Assembly: GCA_030622395.1 (NCBI GenBank)
Contig: JAUXGF010000045.1
Span: forward strand, 1-10,568
Length of the DNA: 10,568 nt
From: Calditrichaceae bacterium
GTDB lineage: Bacteria; Calditrichota; Calditrichia; Calditrichales; Calditrichaceae
Reading direction: 5' to 3'
Notes under the pieces: generated by a model
The model's database searches: none
What the model was told of the DNA's origin: nothing
Seen by the model: the letters and a program-made list of their open reading frames with translations, nothing else
Shown: positions 1 through 6,938 of the stretch, in pieces
Layout: each line of letters starts with the position of its first letter
How positions within the stretch are numbered: position 1 is the first letter of the stretch
Position numbers and translations under genes: made by a program

Positions 1-33
1 GTTGAGGGCAGAAGCCTAGGTGAGTTTATATAA
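1..33 (+). CDS. 3' end of an unidentified ORF (possible transposase-associated protein)
   Basis: The first frame of the window is open for ten codons (VEGRSLGEFI) and ends in TAA at 31-33. The start lies outside the window. Ten residues cannot identify a family. The only context is a pair of short direct repeats 35 bp downstream, which could be the terminal repeats of an insertion sequence, so this may be the tail of a transposase or of an IstB-like helper. That link is inference. It could equally be chance open frame. Confidence 0.25.
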   Translation, partial: VEGRSLGEFI

Positions 34-68
34 AATGCCAGGATATTTAAATTAAATTTAATAATTGA

Positions 69-105
69 TTAAAATACCGACACTAAAGTGTTTAAAATAC
101 CGACA
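69..105. repeat. Two copies of a 14-bp direct repeat, possible IS right end
   Basis: TTAAAATACCGACA occurs at 69-82 and again, exactly, at 92-105, a 23-bp period. The spacer contains the small palindrome CACTaaAGTG (81-90). Closely spaced, transposase-binding-like repeats just beyond the stop codon of an ORF are typical of IS21-type ends, which also finish in CA as the second copy does here. No left end is visible, so this is a candidate element terminus only. Confidence 0.35.
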
Positions 106-191
106 AATATGTGCTTAAATTTAAGATATTATTTTTAGTAAAATATTGTAACTCTTTTATATTCAAAGTGTTAAATATTTTTAGCAAATTA

Positions 192-220
192 TTGGCATCA
201 TATTTGTAGTATTTTAAGAT
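192..220 (+). promoter_or_regulatory. Putative sigma-70-type promoter for a small RNA
   Basis: TTGGCA (192-197) and TAAGAT (215-220) are separated by exactly 17 bp. A start near 227 would lie about ten bases ahead of the long inverted repeat at 238-329. The elements match the general bacterial consensus only moderately, and the region is AT-rich, so chance matches are possible. The placement directly ahead of a terminator-like hairpin is what makes it credible. Confidence 0.35.
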
Positions 221-226
221 GAGTTA

Positions 227-338
227 GGTCGTTGGTTGAGAGGGTGCTAAATAATTCATATCTCTTCTTTTTTTATAGGTTTTTTTTCCTCCTTTCCCCC
301 CCACAAAGAATATGAATTATTACCCTCTCTTTTTTTTT
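227..338 (+). ncRNA. Candidate structured small RNA with CU-rich loop and U-tract end
   Basis: A long imperfect inverted repeat is visible. GAGAGGGT (238-245) pairs with ACCCTCTC (322-329), AATAATTCATA (250-260) with TATGAATTATT (311-321), and TTCTTT (265-270) with AAAGAA (305-310). This gives 25 base pairs interrupted only by two 4-nt bulges on the left arm. Nine T follow (330-338), as in an intrinsic terminator. The 34-nt loop (271-304) contains a 23-nt all-pyrimidine run (280-302) that includes CCTCCTTTC (288-296), the anti-Shine-Dalgarno sequence of 16S rRNA. With the promoter-like pair at 192-220 this makes a self-contained unit of about 110 nt. No protein is encoded in it. It could instead be a large terminator for the ORF ending at 33, or part of a dispersed repeat. 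Confidence 0.4.
330..338 (+). terminator. T-tract of the bulged hairpin (intrinsic terminator)
   Basis: Nine consecutive T directly follow the GC-richest helix of the inverted repeat (GAGAGGGT/ACCCTCTC, ending at 329). That is the layout of a rho-independent terminator, although the loop is unusually long. It would end transcription arriving from the left, or end the candidate small RNA. Confidence 0.5.
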
Positions 339-409
339 GTCACTTTTATTTATTCCTCAATATTATACTAATCAATAAGAAACCTACAAAAATCATATAT
401 AAAACTGTG

Positions 410-438
410 TTGACAGGAATAGTTTAAATTATTATATT
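410..438 (+). promoter_or_regulatory. Promoter of the tRNA-Lys gene
   Basis: A perfect TTGACA -35 (410-415) lies 17 bp ahead of TATATT (433-438). Transcription would start near 445, leaving a short leader of about 17 nt before the tRNA at 462. This is the best consensus promoter in the window and fits a stable-RNA gene. Confidence 0.75.
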
Positions 439-461
439 CAATGCTTGCTTTTATTTATCAT

Positions 462-534
462 GAGCCAGTAGCTCAGCTGGTAGAGCAGCGGCCTTTTAAG
501 CCGTTGGTCCGGAGTTCGAATCTCCGCTGGCTCA
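462..534 (+). tRNA. tRNA-Lys (anticodon UUU)
   Basis: The cloverleaf folds completely. The acceptor stem is GAGCCAG (462-468) with CTGGCTC (527-533), and the discriminator is A534. The D stem is GCTC/GAGC. The anticodon stem is GCGGC (488-492) with GCCGT (500-504), including one G-U pair, and closes the loop CTTTTAA with anticodon TTT at 495-497. The T stem CGGAG/CTCCG holds the loop TTCGAAT. The 73-nt body lacks an encoded CCA (CAAA follows), so the 3' end must be added enzymatically. It has its own strong promoter 24 bp upstream and no tRNA neighbours. The UUU anticodon reads both lysine codons, and AAA is heavily used in the genes here. Confidence 0.97.
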
Positions 535-672
535 CAAAAAAAGTAAAGAAAACTCACTACCTACCTCTTTATTGAAAAGAGAAGTCAGCTTTTCATAACA
601 ATCTGAAAATAAAACCTTAAACAGATGAATACTGATAGTTAAATACTTTTATGTAAAAGACAAAGCGTTATT

Positions 673-2508
673 TTATTTAAATAAATTTTTTAGTTTCTTC
701 TTAAGCTGTTTTTCTACTTCAGATTTTTCTTTATCTATTTGATCTTCAATTTCCTTTTTCTTAGCGTCCGTCATTTTTATTTTATCATTCAACATCCGTT
801 CATATTTTTTTAATTCGGTTTTCAGTTGATCTTCATTTTTCTTAACTACTTGATTTAACTGATCCCGGTATTTATTAACCTGTTTGTCAATTTGAGATTT
901 AATTTTTTGTTTAGCCTGCTCAATTTCCTTATTAAGAACGGATTTAAGATTTCTTGCAAAAATATCATCGAGATTGGAATTAAGAGTGAATTTAAGATCG
1001 TCCTTCCCGCCTTTTATCTTAGCGACGAAATCAACTTTTTTTGTTTTTTTAATAATTGATTGGACAATTTTTTCAAACTTATTTTTCGGTTTATCGGCAA
1101 AATCAAAAACAAGTTTATTTGCCGCAAATATGATTTTTCCATCAATGTTTTCACCGGTAAGATTAAGTGAAGATTCAACCGCGCCCACTCCCTTTTCAAC
1201 TTGATTCGGCAGGAATTTTGAGTTTGATAATTTTGTATGCGCCAGTGAAAAGCCGGCAAATTTTAAATTAAATTTCTCGGATGGTTCTTCTTCCAAATAA
1301 TTAAACACCCCGTTAAAATCAAGCATGGCGCCGTCATTCCGGGTTCCCGTGATATCAATATCGGTTGTTTTGCCAATCGTTCGCTGGTCGGAAACAATAT
1401 TTAAAATCACGCCTTCTATTTTAATTTGATTAGTGGTTTCACCGGAAAGTTTGATTTGCCTGATCCAAAAATCAGGACGGGCATTCTTATTGTAAAAATA
1501 AATATTCTGACCTTTCAATCGGGGCGGCTTTTCCTTTTCAGGTTTATCTGATTTTAATTTTGCGCTGTATTCCCTTGCTTTATCAGCATAACCTAAATAT
1601 TTATTAAGTTGATTAATTAGCTGGCTGCCGAAAACCATCCGTCCAATATTTTGCGCCGACATATCAGGCAGCTTTGCCATTGATCTGGCTCGTTTATAGT
1701 CCTCGTTTATCCAATCGTCTACTTGCTTAAGACTATTTTTAGAACTATTTAAATCAGTAAGTAAATTCTTCTTTGTTGTTTGAATAGCTTTTGTTAATGA
1801 ATCAATGGAATTTTTTACCGCATTGGTAGTTTTAAGAGATTTTTGAAGCTTGTCTATAGTTTTAATCTTTTTAATATTGATAGATTTTATATCAGCTTCA
1901 ATACGTTTGAAATCCTTCTGCAAATCCATCTGGGCTAACTTATTCTGCCAGCCGTCATATTGCTGCGTTAAATGGTTTTGCAGGGAATCAATACGTTTTA
2001 TAGATCCAATATCAAGTAATTGCATGATGCTGTCGACGTTGACTTTTTGTGTGTAACCGGAAAATTGCATTGAGGCGGAATCACTAACTTTGTCGGTTAG
2101 CCTATTGACGGTTTTACCAATAAAACCGGGTTTTGAGGGCTGCTTTTCCTTTGGGATTTTGCCGTCGGTTTCACGCTCGGTATTGCCGCGCGCTTCGCTT
2201 ATTTGGAAATTTTCGATGATCACTTTTTTAGAAAGCAACGGCCAGAATTCCATGTTAAATTCACATTTGCTGGTTTCAATTATATTTTTCCATGTATTTT
2301 TAGGATCGGTAACCTGCAAACGATTCCAGCTTAAATGCATTCCGCTAAATGACAAATCCAGATCGTCAATTTCCACTTTTGCCCCGACGATGGAGCTGCC
2401 TGTATTTTCCAATTTACTTTCTAACCATCTGTCTGTGAAAATAAGGCTTAATACAAAAAATATCCCTGCTAAAACGGCTAAAAATATGACGCCTTTCCAA
2501 CGAAACAT
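673..2508 (-). CDS. TIGR03545 family AsmA-like membrane-anchored protein
   Basis: This 611-residue protein has an N-terminal membrane segment (about 7-25) followed by an AsmA-like opening, where VGAKVEIDDLDLSF (41-54) and the LQVTDP turn at 64-69 are recognisable. It then has a long, mostly helical middle rich in lysine and glutamine (about 155-320), the conserved PDFWIRQI stretch (345-352), a beta-rich part (about 350-510) and a strongly charged Lys/Glu coiled-coil tail (about 515-611). That order and length fit family TIGR03545, uncharacterised proteins normally encoded beside TIGR03546, which is the case here. Topology suggests an inner-membrane anchor with a periplasmic body. The start ATG directly follows the stop of the upstream gene, and AGGAGA lies 4 nt ahead of it. 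A role in envelope lipid or outer-membrane homeostasis is only inferred from the AsmA-like region. Confidence 0.85.
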   Translation of the reverse strand: MFRWKGVIFLAVLAGIFFVLSLIFTDRWLESKLENTGSSIVGAKVEIDDLDLSFSGMHLSWNRLQVTDPKNTWKNIIETSKCEFNMEFWPLLSKKVIIENFQISEARGNTERETDGKIPKEKQPSKPGFIGKTVNRLTDKVSDSASMQFSGYTQKVNVDSIMQLLDIGSIKRIDSLQNHLTQQYDGWQNKLAQMDLQKDFKRIEADIKSINIKKIKTIDKLQKSLKTTNAVKNSIDSLTKAIQTTKKNLLTDLNSSKNSLKQVDDWINEDYKRARSMAKLPDMSAQNIGRMVFGSQLINQLNKYLGYADKAREYSAKLKSDKPEKEKPPRLKGQNIYFYNKNARPDFWIRQIKLSGETTNQIKIEGVILNIVSDQRTIGKTTDIDITGTRNDGAMLDFNGVFNYLEEEPSEKFNLKFAGFSLAHTKLSNSKFLPNQVEKGVGAVESSLNLTGENIDGKIIFAANKLVFDFADKPKNKFEKIVQSIIKKTKKVDFVAKIKGGKDDLKFTLNSNLDDIFARNLKSVLNKEIEQAKQKIKSQIDKQVNKYRDQLNQVVKKNEDQLKTELKKYERMLNDKIKMTDAKKKEIEDQIDKEKSEVEKQLKKKLKNLFK

Positions 2509-3033
2509 TTATTCTCCTAAATTTTTAATTTTTTCATAAATAGAATAAATTTTTGATCCTTTAAGCGTTTGAACGATTTTCAACTTTTGAATTCTTGAAT
2601 CAATTTTTTCACGATAGACAACAACAAATTTTATTGTAAAAATATACATGGGCAAAATTAGAACTAATGCTAAAGCCAGACTGCCCATAACCACAGTGTT
2701 GTTGTATCTGCTCAAGGCAATGACGGGTATATTATACATAGCTGTCCACAATCCGCGTAAGCCGCTTAGATCAACAAGCAACAGATACCCAAGATTGTGA
2801 AAAAGCGGATCAAATAAATAAGCGACGCCGCTAAAGACGCCGAAACTGAAAATAGCCATAGCAATATTAACATTAAGAATTATAATGAGAATAAAAATGA
2901 TAAGATTATGCAGGCATAAAAAAGGCGTTAATCCGATAATCATACCCAAAACAAATCCGCCCGCTATTTGACGCGGTGATGCGGCTGATCTTAATATTTT
3001 TACAAGCTTGGCTAAAAATTGTAAAACGAACAT
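2509..3033 (-). CDS. TIGR03546 family (DUF2062-like) multi-pass membrane protein
   Basis: This 174-residue protein is the first gene of the minus-strand pair. The signature segments of TIGR03546 are visible: SPRQIAGGF (19-27), GLTPFLCLHN (34-43), YLFDPLFHNLGY (72-83), GLWTAMYN (94-101) and RYNNTVVMGSL (109-119). About three to four hydrophobic segments lie at 24-40, 44-58, 60-75 and 113-138, and the C-terminal tail is basic (about 139-170). The biochemical function of the family is unknown; it resembles DUF2062 proteins and travels with TIGR03545. The start is supported by GGAG at 3041-3044, about 7 nt upstream. Its last codons contain the Shine-Dalgarno sequence of the next gene, so the two are almost certainly co-translated and probably form a complex. 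Confidence 0.88.
   Translation of the reverse strand: MFVLQFLAKLVKILRSAASPRQIAGGFVLGMIIGLTPFLCLHNLIIFILIIILNVNIAMAIFSFGVFSGVAYLFDPLFHNLGYLLLVDLSGLRGLWTAMYNIPVIALSRYNNTVVMGSLALALVLILPMYIFTIKFVVVYREKIDSRIQKLKIVQTLKGSKIYSIYEKIKNLGE
2513..2518 (-). promoter_or_regulatory. Shine-Dalgarno of TIGR03545 embedded in the upstream gene's last codons
   Basis: On the minus strand the end of the TIGR03546 gene reads TTAGGAGAATAA, and ATG of the next gene follows with no spacer. AGGAGA therefore encodes the final Leu-Gly-Glu region and also serves as ribosome binding site. This fixes the start at 2508 and suggests termination-reinitiation coupling. Confidence 0.8.
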
Positions 3034-3501
3034 TTTTTTACTCCAAATTACCTGCTTAACTTTTTACATATTTTTTGGAAATTATTAACATTGATAAGAT
3101 TATTGTTAAGTAAACGCAGCTATAATAAATATAAGATAATGTAAATAATTATATATAAATTTCAATAGTTTTTTAAAAAAGTTAAGGATAAAACTTGTTT
3201 TAATTAGCGCCGGAAAGAAATAAAGCCGGAGCATCGCAAGAATCATAAAATTAACATTGTCGAGCCGGAATACAAGTAAACAGGCAATACCTTTTGTTAA
3301 CCTCTCTGCAACATCCTGATATTCGGGATTCTTCACCTATCCATTTCTTCATCAATTCATCAGTTCAACTATCCAAGACTCCATCTCTTTTAAAATTTAT
3401 AAATCAGTGAAAATAATCTGTAGTTAAATGCAACTTTAATATAAAAATTAAGTAAAAATCTTGTTATTTCAACATAGAAAGCATAAATTGTACAGCTTAT
3501 T
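3034..3501. other. Divergent intergenic region, no supported gene
   Basis: This 468-bp gap separates the minus-strand TIGR03546 gene from the plus-strand TPR gene and must hold both promoters. Positions 3045-3195 are extremely AT-rich, with several overlapping -10-like sequences on the minus strand that cannot be ranked. Positions 3205-3335 are less AT-rich and carry a minus-strand open frame of 76 codons that begins with GTG just after an in-frame TAG; I do not accept it as a gene. Positions 3337-3375 are a degenerate short-repeat tract in which CTATCCA (3337, 3369) and TTCATCA (3348, 3356) each occur twice. It may be the remains of a dispersed repeat or a decayed gene. Confidence 0.5.
3461..3489 (+). 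promoter_or_regulatory. Possible promoter of the lipoprotein-glycosyltransferase run
   Basis: TTGTTA (3461-3466) and TAAATT (3484-3489) are 17 bp apart. A start about 7 nt further would leave a leader of only some five nucleotides before the ATG at 3502, and no Shine-Dalgarno sequence is present there. The match is weak and the area AT-rich. A promoter further upstream is equally possible. Confidence 0.25.
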
Positions 3502-5190
3502 ATGAAAAAAACATACTACATTATTTTAATCTTATCAGGAATAATTATAAGCGTTTGCGGCTGCTCTATTTCCGGTAAAATAGCCGCTCAACAACCTTCG
3601 AAAAAACCTATTTCTCTTAAGGCGCGGGACTTTTATTTAAAGGGGCTGTTTTTGCAATTAGAAGAGCGTCATAATGAAGCGTTAGTCCAGTTTTATCAAG
3701 CTTTGCACCATGATTCTACTTCAGCGACTATTTATAACAGCATTGCTGAAAATTACATTAAGCTGGGGCATTTTGAAAGCGCGCTCATTTTATTAAATAA
3801 AGCGTTATTACTTGATCCAAAAAATGAAGAAACTCTCGGACTGCTTGCCGAAAGTTATTTCCGGTTACGCCGGGATGACGAGGCAATAGACGTTTATAAA
3901 AAAATATTAACGATTAATCAATATAATGAACAGGCGCGCGATTATCTGTTATTCTTATATGAAAAAAATAATAATGAAATCGGCAAGGCTGAACAATATG
4001 AGCAATTAATCGATCTTTACGGAAGAGACAGCCAGATTCTTGAGAGAATGGCTAAAATTTATTTTAAACACCAAAAATACGATAAAGCGCTTCGTTTTTA
4101 TAATGAACTTCTGGAAACCGATTCTACAAACGCCATGGTTTTTTACCATATTGGATTAATCAAGGAACGCCAATCTTTAAATGAAGAAGCTATTCAAAAT
4201 TTTAAGCAGGCTCTTAAATTCAAATCTAATTATAGAGACGCTGTTGAACATCTTATTATGCTTTACAGGCGTAATCAAGAATGGCAAAAGGTAATCGCTT
4301 TATGTACGCCTCTTCTAAATGCGGATTCAACAAATTTAAGCGCCCGCGTTATTATAGCTGAATCGCAATACTATCTGAAAAACAATGAGGAAGCAAAAAA
4401 GTTATTATTACCCATCTTGGATAAAGAAAACACTACCTGGGGCGCTTTTGACTTAATGGGCAGAATTAAATTAGATGAAAAAGACTATCCTCAAGCATTA
4501 GCCTATTTTAAAAGAATTATTGAAAAAGATAAAAAAAATCGTTTCGGCTGGTTATATACCGGTTTCACCTATACGGATATGGACAGCCTGGAATCCACCG
4601 AAGCTACATATAAAGCCGCTTTGCAGGAACTTCCCGAAGACGCAAGTATATGGGCGTTTTACGGCGTCTCATTACAAAGGCAGGAAAAATATCAACAAGC
4701 CATTGAAGCGTTTAAAAAAGCCTTAGAACTTGAGCCTTATAACATTAACGCTATTACAAGTCTGCCGCTTGTTTATGAAACTCTTGAAATGTATAAACAA
4801 TGCGACAGTGTCTATGAAGCCGCTGTAAAGCGTTTTCCCGACAATGCCCTGCTGTTGAATAATTTTAGTTACAGTCTGGCTGAACGGAACATCCGTTTAA
4901 AGGAGGCTCTGGAAATGGCTAAAAAAGCCGTTAAAGCTAAGCCCGACAATACCGCCTATCTGGATACAATCGGCTGGATTTATTTTAAGTTAAAAAAAGT
5001 AGAACAGGCTGAAGAATACATTAAAAAAGCAATTGAAATTAGTGATAGTTCCGCTGCGGTTTTAGAGCACATGGGCGACGTCTATTTTTACATGGAAAAA
5101 TTTACAGAGGCAAAAACTTACTGGGAAAAAGCGCTGCAATTGAATAAGTCAAACAAATCATTAAAATTAAAAATGGAAAAACTAAAATAA
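3502..5190 (+). CDS. TPR-repeat lipoprotein
   Basis: This 562-residue protein has a basic N terminus (MKK), a hydrophobic stretch (5-18) and the lipobox VCGC with acylated Cys21, so it is predicted to be a lipoprotein facing the periplasm. From about residue 41 to the end it is built of roughly fourteen degenerate 34-residue tetratricopeptide repeats, for example around 74-107, 108-141, 211-244, 381-414 and 520-553. The C-terminal group, with SLAERNIRLKEALE (458-471), TAYLDTIGWIYFKL (484-497) and LEHMGDVYFYMEKF (521-534), matches a widely conserved bacterial TPR module. TPRs bind other proteins, so a scaffold or assembly role is likely; the partner is not known. It heads the plus-strand run and sits 1 bp from the DUF4292 lipoprotein gene, suggesting joint function. 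No clear Shine-Dalgarno precedes the ATG. Confidence 0.88.
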   Translation: MKKTYYIILILSGIIISVCGCSISGKIAAQQPSKKPISLKARDFYLKGLFLQLEERHNEALVQFYQALHHDSTSATIYNSIAENYIKLGHFESALILLNKALLLDPKNEETLGLLAESYFRLRRDDEAIDVYKKILTINQYNEQARDYLLFLYEKNNNEIGKAEQYEQLIDLYGRDSQILERMAKIYFKHQKYDKALRFYNELLETDSTNAMVFYHIGLIKERQSLNEEAIQNFKQALKFKSNYRDAVEHLIMLYRRNQEWQKVIALCTPLLNADSTNLSARVIIAESQYYLKNNEEAKKLLLPILDKENTTWGAFDLMGRIKLDEKDYPQALAYFKRIIEKDKKNRFGWLYTGFTYTDMDSLESTEATYKAALQELPEDASIWAFYGVSLQRQEKYQQAIEAFKKALELEPYNINAITSLPLVYETLEMYKQCDSVYEAAVKRFPDNALLLNNFSYSLAERNIRLKEALEMAKKAVKAKPDNTAYLDTIGWIYFKLKKVEQAEEYIKKAIEISDSSAAVLEHMGDVYFYMEKFTEAKTYWEKALQLNKSNKSLKLKMEKLK

Positions 5191-5191
5191 T

Positions 5192-5962
5192 ATGAGATAT
5201 ATTTCACTTTTATTGATTACCGCTTTATTAAGCTGTTCTACTCAAAAACCGGTTATACATAATATTCAAAATACTACTTACAGGGAATTATTGCAGCATA
5301 ATGCAAAATGGCAGAATACCATACAAACCTTAGATGGATATGCGCGCATTACACTGGACACACCGCAATATTCGGGAAATTTTAGCGCCGATGTTTTACT
5401 TAGCGGGATCGACTCGCTGCTGATTTCTGTAGCTGGTCCTTTGGGTATAAACGTAGGCAAAGTATTTGTTGCTCAAAAGCGTTTTGTTTTCTACAATCAA
5501 GTTATGAATCAATTTTATACAGGTTCCAAAGCAGATTTTAAAGGCAGAAATTTTCTGCAATTCCCTTTAGAGATTAGTCAACTACGCGATGTTTTTATCG
5601 CTCAGGATAAATTTAACATATTAAAGAAAGAGCGCTTCGAAGTGCGTGATAATATGTATTATTTAGAGGCGGCAAATGGTAAATTTCTCTATCACATTTG
5701 GTTTGATCCCGTTTATTTATTAATTAAACGAATTGAATATTTTGACCATGATAACCTCCTTTTCTTTAAAGAATATGATAATTTTAAAAAAATAAACGAC
5801 GTATATTTCCCTATGTCTGTAAGTTTTGTCCGTCCCGCAGAAAAACAAGGCTTGGCTATATTTTTTACTAAACTAACAATCAACAATCCTGTTAAAAAAG
5901 GCAAGTTTAATATAAAGGTTTCAGACAGCGCAGAACAAATTGATCTTTCACTGAAAAATTAA
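5192..5962 (+). CDS. DUF4292-type, LolB-like lipoprotein
   Basis: This 256-residue protein begins with a short signal peptide ending in the lipobox LLSC (Cys15). The mature part has the look of DUF4292/LolB-like beta-barrel-half proteins: TLDGYARITLDTP (46-58), DSLLISVAGPLGINVGKVFV (74-93, the hydrophobic strand-loop), RFVFYNQVMNQFYTG (97-111), then FPLEISQLRDVFIAQDKFN (124-142), and paired strands to the end, including the WFDPVYLLIKRIEYF stretch (170-184). LolB receives lipoproteins at the outer membrane, but DUF4292 members in the FCB group are not experimentally assigned, so lipoprotein handling is inference. The ATG follows the TPR stop after a single base without a strong Shine-Dalgarno, so translation probably depends on the upstream gene. 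I rate the family call as likely, from pattern only. Confidence 0.72.
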   Translation: MRYISLLLITALLSCSTQKPVIHNIQNTTYRELLQHNAKWQNTIQTLDGYARITLDTPQYSGNFSADVLLSGIDSLLISVAGPLGINVGKVFVAQKRFVFYNQVMNQFYTGSKADFKGRNFLQFPLEISQLRDVFIAQDKFNILKKERFEVRDNMYYLEAANGKFLYHIWFDPVYLLIKRIEYFDHDNLLFFKEYDNFKKINDVYFPMSVSFVRPAEKQGLAIFFTKLTINNPVKKGKFNIKVSDSAEQIDLSLKN

Positions 5963-5978
5963 CGAAATAGGATTTATT

Positions 5979-6902
5979 ATGGATGTTTCTATTGTTATAC
6001 CATTATATAATGAAAAAGACTCTCTGAAGGAATTAACCGAACGCGTCATTTCACAGTTGAAACTACTTAAAAAGAAATATGAAATTATTTTTATTGACGA
6101 TGGCAGCCGCGACGGTTCATTTGACATTTTATTGGAATTAAAAAAGCAATATACTGAAATTCGTATTATTCGCTTCCGGAAAAATTTTGGTAAAAGCGCC
6201 GCTTTATCTGAAGGTTTCAAACGCGCTAACGGTGAAATGGTTATAACAATGGACGCCGATCTGCAGGACGATCCGGCGGAAATCCCCGGTTTTATCAAAA
6301 AACTGGAAAGCGGTTTGGATTTAGTTTCAGGATGGAAAAAAAAGCGTCATGATCCTATATCAAAAACAGTTCCTTCTAAATTATTCAATTTGGCTACAAG
6401 GATATTAACCGGCATCAAAATTCATGATTTTAATTGCGGGATTAAAGCTTATAGAAAAGCGGTTATTAAAGCCATTCCGGTTTATGGCGAGCTGCACCGT
6501 TACCTGCCGGTTTTGGCGCATTGGCAGGGTTTTAAAGTCGGTGAAATTATTGTTCAACACCATGCCCGTAAATTCGGCAAAACAAAATTCGGTTTCCGTC
6601 GCTTTTTGAGCGGTTTTTTTGATCTGTTAACCGTTCTGTTTATAACCCGCTATGGGCAAAAGCCTTTGCATTTATTTGGTTTTGTCGGGTTGCTGTCTAT
6701 GTTTTTAGGATTTAGCATTTCTCTTTATCTCACAATCTTATGGTTTCAGGGACACGGCATTGGGCAACGCCCCTTGCTTTTTTTGGGAGTGTTATTAGTG
6801 ATTGTCGGCGTGCAGTCATTTACCCTTGGATTTATTGGCGAGATGCTAACCAGCACACGCGACGAATCCTTCGAGTGTTCAATTCAAGACGAGATAAATT
6901 AA
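5979..6902 (+). CDS. GT2 glycosyltransferase, DPM1/GtrB/CsbB-like, two C-terminal TM segments
   Basis: This 307-residue GT-A fold enzyme uses a nucleotide-sugar donor and probably loads a polyprenyl phosphate. The family motifs are present: SIVIPLYNE (4-12), FIDDGSRDGS (38-47), KNFGKSAALSEGF (68-80), the metal-binding MDADLQDDP (91-99), HDFNCGIKAYR (149-159) and HARKFGKTKFG (195-205). Two membrane segments follow (about 231-256 and 265-290). This is the architecture of GtrB, CsbB and ArnC-like enzymes on the cytoplasmic face, which make undecaprenyl-phosphate sugars for later transfer outside the cell. TAGGA (5968-5972) precedes the ATG by 6 nt. The gene lies 16 bp after DUF4292. The sugar cannot be read from sequence. 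The C terminus (DESFECSIQDEIN) looks slightly unusual but shows no clear frameshift. Confidence 0.9.
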   Translation: MDVSIVIPLYNEKDSLKELTERVISQLKLLKKKYEIIFIDDGSRDGSFDILLELKKQYTEIRIIRFRKNFGKSAALSEGFKRANGEMVITMDADLQDDPAEIPGFIKKLESGLDLVSGWKKKRHDPISKTVPSKLFNLATRILTGIKIHDFNCGIKAYRKAVIKAIPVYGELHRYLPVLAHWQGFKVGEIIVQHHARKFGKTKFGFRRFLSGFFDLLTVLFITRYGQKPLHLFGFVGLLSMFLGFSISLYLTILWFQGHGIGQRPLLFLGVLLVIVGVQSFTLGFIGEMLTSTRDESFECSIQDEIN

Positions 6903-6920
6903 GCCGGAGTCCGAAGAATT

Positions 6921-6938
6921 GGAGAGATTGAAAATTTG
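6921..6938 (+). promoter_or_regulatory. Ribosome binding site deciding a TTG start
   Basis: GGAGAG (6921-6926) lies 9 nt ahead of TTG at 6936-6938. No in-frame ATG lies between the previous gene's TAA (6900-6902) and the first conserved residues (SIIIPSYN), so TTG is the best-supported start of the second glycosyltransferase. Confidence 0.7.

Noticed and set aside
565..595. Hairpin candidates after the tRNA (CTCTTT/AAAGAG and TGAAAAG/CTTTTCA)
   Set aside because: The stems are short, AU-rich and mutually exclusive, with no run of T directly after either, so I do not call a tRNA terminator.
673..686. Palindrome TTATTTAAATAA at the 3' end of the TIGR03545 gene as a terminator
   Set aside because: It consists only of A and T and would not form a stable hairpin, and it overlaps the last codons.
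2090..2539. A 149-codon plus-strand open frame opposite the start of the TIGR03545 gene
   Set aside because: It lies antisense to a well-supported membrane protein and shows no independent motif or ribosome binding site.
3106..3336. A 76-codon minus-strand open frame
   Set aside because: It starts at GTG directly after an in-frame TAG, has no convincing ribosome binding site, and its second half is hydrophobic Phe/Leu/Ile sequence expected from AT-rich DNA.
6740..6931. An alternative frame over the end of the first GT2, considered as a frameshifted C terminus
   Set aside because: The annotated frame keeps both membrane segments and ends plausibly. The alternative gives an arginine-rich tail that does not resemble the family.
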